The notes under the pieces were generated by a model. That model saw nothing but the letters and a program-made list of their open reading frames with translations, ran no database searches and had not been told where the DNA came from. 19,177 nt of DNA from Candidatus Poseidonia sp. (GTDB lineage: Archaea > Thermoplasmatota > Poseidoniia > Poseidoniales > Poseidoniaceae): contig JALRLQ010000013.1 of NCBI GenBank assembly GCA_023254365.1, positions 8,896 to 28,072 on the forward strand, read 5' to 3'. This document shows, one piece after another, positions 14,977 to 19,177 of the stretch. How positions within the stretch are numbered: the first letter of the stretch is position 1; each line of letters begins with the position of its first letter. Made by a program: the position numbers and the translations under genes.

Positions 14977-15657
14977 ATGGTGTTCACCCCTGCCGAGCGC
15001 TTGCATTTGGGCGCAGAGGCCGAAGTCTGGAAAGGGACATGGTTTGGAAAACAGGCCGTCCGCAAACAGCGTCGACCCCGGTCTTGGCGCCATCCAGACC
15101 TCGACCATCGTCTTGGCGTTCGCCGAATGATCAGCGAGGCTCGGTTGTTGATTCGCAGTCGAAAAGCAGGGCTCTCCGTTCCCGCCGTGTTGGATTTGGA
15201 TTACGAAGGTGGCCAACTCATCATCGAACATCTTGACGGTACACCGTTGATCGAGGTGTTGAACACACCGAATGCAAACGGTGAGGACATCAAAGCAACG
15301 CTGCGACGGGTCGGTGAGGCCGTACGCATGTTGCATCGAGAAGCCATGACCCACGGCGATTTATCGAGCAACAACGTTCTGGTCGAGGAGGATCGCATTC
15401 ACCTCATCGACTTCGGTCTCGCTTCCATCGAGTACGACGTCGAACGCTTTGGCATCGACCTCCACGTGCTCGACGAAATCCTCGGTGCCTCCCATCCTCA
15501 GTGGCCGGGCGCCATCGATTGGGTGATTGAAGGCTACCTTGAGACCGAAGAGCGGCTTGGTCCCTCCCCAGTGCTTCAAGGTGGAACGGTGCCCACCGCA
15601 CGGGAAGTCCACGCCCGACTCGAAGACATCCGAACACGCGTCCGGTATCACGGTTGA
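14977..15657 (+). CDS. bud32: KEOPS complex atypical kinase Bud32 (stand-alone)
   Basis: 226 residues. Bud32 is the small atypical kinase/ATPase of KEOPS, which works with Kae1 to add threonylcarbamoyl to tRNA A37 (t6A). Sequence marks: GAEAEVWKGTW (12-22), a basic VRKQRRPRSWRHPDLDHRL block (28-46) with the probable ATP-binding Lys30, EARLL with Glu54, the catalytic loop HGDLSSNNVLV (126-136) with Asp128, and DFGLAS (145-150). The family's GDLTTSN reads GDLSSNN. In many euryarchaea Bud32 is fused to Kae1; here it is free and no Kae1, Pcc1 or Cgi121 gene is in the window. The stop overlaps the 3' end of the convergent PAP2 gene by ten bases. No strong ribosome binding site is visible. Confidence 0.93.
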   Translation: MVFTPAERLHLGAEAEVWKGTWFGKQAVRKQRRPRSWRHPDLDHRLGVRRMISEARLLIRSRKAGLSVPAVLDLDYEGGQLIIEHLDGTPLIEVLNTPNANGEDIKATLRRVGEAVRMLHREAMTHGDLSSNNVLVEEDRIHLIDFGLASIEYDVERFGIDLHVLDEILGASHPQWPGAIDWVIEGYLETEERLGPSPVLQGGTVPTAREVHARLEDIRTRVRYHG

Positions 15658-17714
15658 CGACGTACACGGCGTTCGCTTTGACGCTGCCACATGTTCCATC
15701 CGACCACCAAGAACACCAACAACACGCCGGCTTGCAGGACAACGCTGGAGTAAGTGCTCAATTCAGGCTCCCAAGAGTGGATTTCAATGGTGCGGACATC
15801 GTCATCGAGTTGGAAGTAGACCAAATGATGCTCCAAAACCTGGGGCCCCCACTGATCGTTGGTGTCTGAAGTCAACACGTGGGTGGTGTTGGTCGTGAGG
15901 TTCGTGAAGTAGATTTCACGGTCCAGGTACTTGGTTTGAGGGGTCAACGGATTGAGATGGTCCCGAACGGCCCACGCCAACAAACCGTGGTTCAGGGACG
16001 GATCGGAAACGCTGTATTTCGGGTTGCTCGCCAACCATTGCACGGCAGAGGACCGGTTGTAGAGCACCAACCGGTCGGTGGCGCTGACGTTGACCGTGAC
16101 GACCAGGTGTTCCCGGTTGAAGGTGATATCTTGGATGCTGGCGTTCTCCATGTCGACCGGGGTTCCCCAACTTGCGAGCACTTCGTCCTCCTCGAGGGGG
16201 GCCGTGGCGTTGATGTCGTAGCCGACTTGACCGGTGACTCCCAGTTGAAGGATCTTCACGCTCAACGGCTCAACCTCCGTCACGTAGGCGATTTCGGAAC
16301 CGGAACACTCCAGCGTGTCCACGCCCGTCACCGAGGAATGTGAGCCGGACACTTCGTTGCCGACAAGGTCGCGCACGACAATGGAACCTTCGAACACATA
16401 CACCAACACCGTCGACTGCGCGCGCTCACACAACGACAACTGTTGTGGATTGGCCATCGCAATGGACGAGAGTGGCGACGTCGGGTCGTTGACATTGTAG
16501 ACATAAAGCATGGTTGACGTGCTCACCGCCAGTGTTTCACTGGACAAGGCATAGGTGGAATTGACGGTTAAACCGGGGACATCGAAGTAAATCGGTTCGT
16601 TTTGGTCGGCGGAAAGGTTGTGCAAGAGCAAGGCTGGGCCGTCGCTTTGGTTGTCCAACGTGACGAGCCAACCGTCAACCGCCGCAGCCGCCTCCGGGGC
16701 CTCGACGCCACCTGCAGGCAGGGACCGATGGGTCAAATCCCAGGTGATGACAGCCACGACGACCAGCAGAATCGCCAGCGCCATGCGCCCTGTCTCTCGA
16801 CTCGTCGGGCTTCGGTATTGTTTCCAAAAGGCTTGCAAGCGACCTTTGAACCACGACCATGCTTTACCTGGCCGAGTCAAGACCGTCACGATTCGTGCGT
16901 TCATCGTACGCTCGTCAAAGAATTTCCACCAGGTGTTGGAGGTTCGGTCTGCCATGGACACCGCAGCACCAGCCACCAACATGCCGCCAATGATGTCAAC
17001 AAACCAGTGGATACCGAGATAGATGATGGTGAAGGCCGTCAGAAGGGTGTAGGCGAAGACCGTGTAGCGATAACGGTTCCAACGTCGATCGTCGTCAAAC
17101 CGCGTGAGGCACAACCACACAGCGAACGGGATGCCAATGTGCAGGGAAGGCATGCCGTTGGTGAACGGGTCGATACGGCGGAACCAATCCGCAATCTCTG
17201 GGGTGAGGGTGTAAGCCAGCGTCTCCATTTCGGGTATCGTGTCACCGGTGACGCGGACGTTGAAAAACAGGTAAAACGGCACGGCCAGAATGTACACCCA
17301 TGCAATGGACAAGGTGACGCGGTCAGCCAGCCACCGGTCGTCGAAATAGGCGAAATAAAACACCGAAACATAGCAGATGAACATGAACCCTGCAACGTAA
17401 AAATGCGTCAGGGCTACGGTCAGCCAGTCGGCCTCGAAGGTCTGTTGTACCCACAACACGAGGTTGCCCTCAACCGCCCAAATGTACGGCGTCATGTCAA
17501 GACCGGTGCTGGCCATCAACAGGCGGTCGATTTGATCGAGACCGTCTTTCAAATTGTAAATGGAAAACACGATCAAGACGTGGACCCAATATCGCCGAAA
17601 GAAATCAACGAATGGTGGCAGCGAAAGTTTGGCCCAGGGTGGTTTGAAGACCGGAAGCAGAAGGACGCCCAACGCCAATGCGCTAATCATCCACGTCAGG
17701 TAAACACTCTGCAT
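15648..17714 (-). CDS. PAP2-family (Aur1-like) membrane enzyme with large sequon-rich ectodomain
   Basis: 688 residues. N-terminal part (about 1-255): five or six membrane helices with PAP2/Aur1-type motifs, DPFTNGMPSLHIG (182-194; Ser190, His192) and IHWFVDIIGG (235-244; His236, Asp240). These are the catalytic motifs of lipid phosphatases and inositol-phosphoceramide-synthase-like phosphotransferases; the N-terminal KxxxxxxRP motif is not evident, as in Aur1-like members. A basic cytoplasmic linker (about 265-308) and another helix (309-325) lead to an outside domain (about 328-656) of repeating beta-strand-like segments, which I read as a possible propeller. It has nine N-glycosylation sequons. 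A final helix (about 657-673) and a basic tail end the protein. Likely role: transfer or removal of a polar headgroup on membrane lipids. Third gene after Mrp and DUF971. Confidence 0.8.
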   Translation of the reverse strand: MQSVYLTWMISALALGVLLLPVFKPPWAKLSLPPFVDFFRRYWVHVLIVFSIYNLKDGLDQIDRLLMASTGLDMTPYIWAVEGNLVLWVQQTFEADWLTVALTHFYVAGFMFICYVSVFYFAYFDDRWLADRVTLSIAWVYILAVPFYLFFNVRVTGDTIPEMETLAYTLTPEIADWFRRIDPFTNGMPSLHIGIPFAVWLCLTRFDDDRRWNRYRYTVFAYTLLTAFTIIYLGIHWFVDIIGGMLVAGAAVSMADRTSNTWWKFFDERTMNARIVTVLTRPGKAWSWFKGRLQAFWKQYRSPTSRETGRMALAILLVVVAVITWDLTHRSLPAGGVEAPEAAAAVDGWLVTLDNQSDGPALLLHNLSADQNEPIYFDVPGLTVNSTYALSSETLAVSTSTMLYVYNVNDPTSPLSSIAMANPQQLSLCERAQSTVLVYVFEGSIVVRDLVGNEVSGSHSSVTGVDTLECSGSEIAYVTEVEPLSVKILQLGVTGQVGYDINATAPLEEDEVLASWGTPVDMENASIQDITFNREHLVVTVNVSATDRLVLYNRSSAVQWLASNPKYSVSDPSLNHGLLAWAVRDHLNPLTPQTKYLDREIYFTNLTTNTTHVLTSDTNDQWGPQVLEHHLVYFQLDDDVRTIEIHSWEPELSTYSSVVLQAGVLLVFLVVGWNMWQRQSERRVRRQP

Positions 17715-17791
17715 GTTGGACCGCCTTAGCCCGAAGGCCGTGGATGTGCTTCATGAAACCGTCGTCAATCCGGTCGAGGAACGGGCGTTCT

Positions 17792-18145
17792 TCACCAGGC
17801 GCCGTGAACGTACGGTCGGCCACGATCAGGGTCTCGCCGTTGGGCCAAATCGTAGATTCGCTCAAAACGGTAGATGCCGCTCGAGCATCCTTGCTGCCAT
17901 TCGAAGGAAAGGGCATATTTCCCTACGGTTCGAACCGTTGGTTTTTCTGCCGGTAGGGCTTCAATTTGTCGACGAAGGGTTCGGCTCGTGTCGTCTTCGT
18001 TTCGCATCGGGGAACATTTTGCACAGGGGCAGGCATGACGCAGATCATCGTAGGTGACGGTGTACGTGGCCTCGTCCTCGTAGGTGAGCACCATGTCTTT
18101 TGCTCGGCGCTCGAGCCGCTTGAGGGTGGGAAGCACCTCGGTCAT
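17792..18145 (-). CDS. DUF971 (GBBH-like N-terminal domain) protein with four-Cys metal site
   Basis: 117 residues, a single DUF971 domain. Family marks: LRHACPCAKC (35-44) giving Cys39, Cys41 and Cys44, then VRTVGKYALSFEWQQGCSSGIYRFERI (71-97). In gamma-butyrobetaine hydroxylase this domain binds zinc through three Cys and one His; the position that normally reads DGH is QGC here, so Cys87 appears to replace the His, giving a possible Cys4 site. In bacteria DUF971 is often fused or adjacent to Mrp-type ATPases, and here its ATG lies nine bases after the Mrp stop, with its ribosome binding site GAGGTGA (18150-18156) overlapping that stop. A role in Fe-S cluster or metal handling is inferred from this. 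The PAP2 gene starts 77 bases downstream. Confidence 0.85.
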   Translation of the reverse strand: MTEVLPTLKRLERRAKDMVLTYEDEATYTVTYDDLRHACPCAKCSPMRNEDDTSRTLRRQIEALPAEKPTVRTVGKYALSFEWQQGCSSGIYRFERIYDLAQRRDPDRGRPYVHGAW

Positions 18146-18154
18146 CCTTTCACC

Positions 18155-19165
18155 TCAAACGATTTCCAATCCACCATCCGAGCCGTCGGAGAGTTGGTCT
18201 TGGATAGCAGCAACCACCTTGGCAAAGGCGTGGGCAGAGGGGCCTTCAGGTTCAGAGACGATTCGGTGCACACCGTCATCGCCGCCTCGTACAAACCCTG
18301 GGTCAAAGGGAAGCGCACCCAAGAACGGGACACCAAACTCCTCGGCCGTGGCTTTGCCGCCGCCTTCCTTGAAAATGTCCAACGTCACTGAGAAACGGCC
18401 CTCCTCATCGGCCGTGGCCGTCAAGGTTTTTCCGCCCGGGCCTGCAATATTCAGAGAGGTGCCAGGCGCCGCCGTCCCGTTGATGGTGAAGCCGCTCATG
18501 TTCTCGACGATGCCGAGCACGGGTACCTTCAACGATTCAGAAAACGTGATCGATTTACGACTGTCCAACAAGGCCACTTGCTGAGGGGTGGTGACGATGA
18601 CCATTCCGTCAATGTCCGGCAAGGATTGCGCTACCGTCAACGGCTCGTCAGAGGTTCCCGGAGGGAAATCGATGATCAGGTAGTCAAGCTCGCCCCACTC
18701 CACGTCACCGATGAACTGCTGAATGGCACCGAGTTTGATCGGGCCACGCCAAACCACCGGGGTGTCCTCGTCTTCGAGCAGGAAGGCCATGCTGATGACC
18801 TTCACGCCCAAGTGACCTTGAGCAGGGTGAATGCGTTTGTTTTCTACGTGCAACCGTCGTCCGTCCAATCCCATCATCTTCGGGACGTTTGGGCCGGTGA
18901 TGTCGATGTCGAGAATGCCGACGGTGTGGCCTTGTTGAGCCAACGAGAGCGCCAAACCGGTCGAGACGGTTGACTTTCCTACACCACCTTTTCCGGAAAG
19001 CACCATGATTTTGTGCTTGATTTTTCGACCGATTTCTTCCATCGCCATCTTGCGCTTCATCTGCGCATAGGCCTGTTCCATCTGTTTTTGTTCCTGAGGA
19101 GAGGGGGCTGCTGGTGCCTCGTTTGAATCCCCGGGTGTGTTGATGGTCACGGGCGAATCGGACAT
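18155..19165 (-). CDS. Mrp/NBP35-family P-loop ATPase lacking all cysteines
   Basis: 336 residues. Mrp/ApbC/NBP35 proteins are deviant-Walker ATPases that carry Fe-S clusters on a CxxC at the dimer interface. Here the ATPase core is intact: GKGGVGKST (58-66), DIDITGPNVPKMMG (86-99), WRGPIKLGAIQQF (139-151), IIDFPPGTSDE (164-174), TTPQQVALLDSRK (192-204) and ENMSG (221-225). Where the family has CPHCG soon after ENMSG, there is a segment of about 40 residues (226-267) rich in Gly, Thr and beta-formers, before the family sequence resumes at GGGKATAEEFGVPFLG. No cysteine occurs anywhere in the protein. The N-terminal 25 residues are low complexity. Start ATG 19165 with a weak site upstream. First gene of the group with DUF971 and PAP2. 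Annotated as Mrp by homology; cluster carriage is doubtful. Confidence 0.9.
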   Translation of the reverse strand: MSDSPVTINTPGDSNEAPAAPSPQEQKQMEQAYAQMKRKMAMEEIGRKIKHKIMVLSGKGGVGKSTVSTGLALSLAQQGHTVGILDIDITGPNVPKMMGLDGRRLHVENKRIHPAQGHLGVKVISMAFLLEDEDTPVVWRGPIKLGAIQQFIGDVEWGELDYLIIDFPPGTSDEPLTVAQSLPDIDGMVIVTTPQQVALLDSRKSITFSESLKVPVLGIVENMSGFTINGTAAPGTSLNIAGPGGKTLTATADEEGRFSVTLDIFKEGGGKATAEEFGVPFLGALPFDPGFVRGGDDGVHRIVSEPEGPSAHAFAKVVAAIQDQLSDGSDGGLEIV

Positions 19166-19177
19166 GAACCGTCCACC

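Noticed and set aside
16602..17729. Open frame of 375 codons on the plus strand within the PAP2 gene
   Set aside because: It is antisense to conserved PAP2 motifs and has shadow-like composition rich in His, Gln, Arg and Val, with no recognisable domain.
17683..17916. Minus-strand frame of 77 codons covering the gap between DUF971 and PAP2
   Set aside because: It overlaps both real genes in another frame, lacks a ribosome binding site and shows no family features.

Overview
The window looks like a chromosomal segment of a marine planktonic euryarchaeon, most likely of the Marine Group II / Poseidoniales type. This rests on gene content, not on a marker gene. Archaeal signs are a FlaI/TadA-type secretion ATPase with two FlaJ/TadC-like membrane proteins, a stand-alone KEOPS kinase Bud32, a UPF0200 P-loop protein, a 2-phosphoglycerate kinase homologue, an Aur1-like PAP2 membrane protein, TATA-type promoter elements and GGAGGTGA-type ribosome binding sites. 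Gene density is very high. No gene-free stretch exceeds about 180 bases. I found no rRNA, tRNA, CRISPR array or insertion sequence.

Layout, left to right. (1) 1-950, minus: 5' part of an aldehyde dehydrogenase gene that runs off the left edge. (2) 1043-1729, plus: 2-phosphoglycerate kinase-like P-loop kinase. (3) 1731-6774, minus: a five-gene type IV filament (archaeal Tad/Epd-like) operon in the order secretion ATPase, FlaJ-like 2, FlaJ-like 1 with a large ectodomain, and two small pilin-like proteins. (4) 6895-9985, minus: ABC exporter ATPase and permease followed by a UPF0200 kinase-like gene. (5) 10050-10922, plus: enoyl-CoA hydratase, divergent from the ABC genes. (6) 11033-11449, minus: a small, very basic orphan protein. 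It is preceded by a roughly 120-nt leader with a strong TATA box and a striking inverted repeat that would mask its Shine-Dalgarno sequence. (7) 11631-13260, minus: a membrane-anchored acidic protein of unknown function downstream of an RdgB/HAM1 nucleotide pyrophosphatase gene. (8) 13363-13734, plus: CrcB/Fluc fluoride channel. (9) 13736-14890, minus: quinolinate synthase NadA. (10) 14977-15657, plus: Bud32. (11) 15648-19165, minus: Mrp/NBP35-type ATPase, a DUF971 protein, and a large PAP2 membrane protein with a sequon-rich ectodomain.

Most of the window is housekeeping: NAD synthesis (NadA), tRNA t6A modification (Bud32), nucleotide-pool cleaning (RdgB), fluoride resistance (CrcB) and acyl/aldehyde metabolism (ECH, ALDH). 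Three parts stand out. The first is the structured leader of the basic orphan gene, which reads like an undescribed RNA switch or autoregulatory element. The second is the Mrp-DUF971 pair: the Mrp protein has lost every cysteine, including the cluster-binding CxxC, while its neighbour has a predicted four-cysteine metal site. The third is the surface machinery: a minimal filament operon and a PAP2 enzyme, both with ectodomains dense in N-glycosylation sequons.
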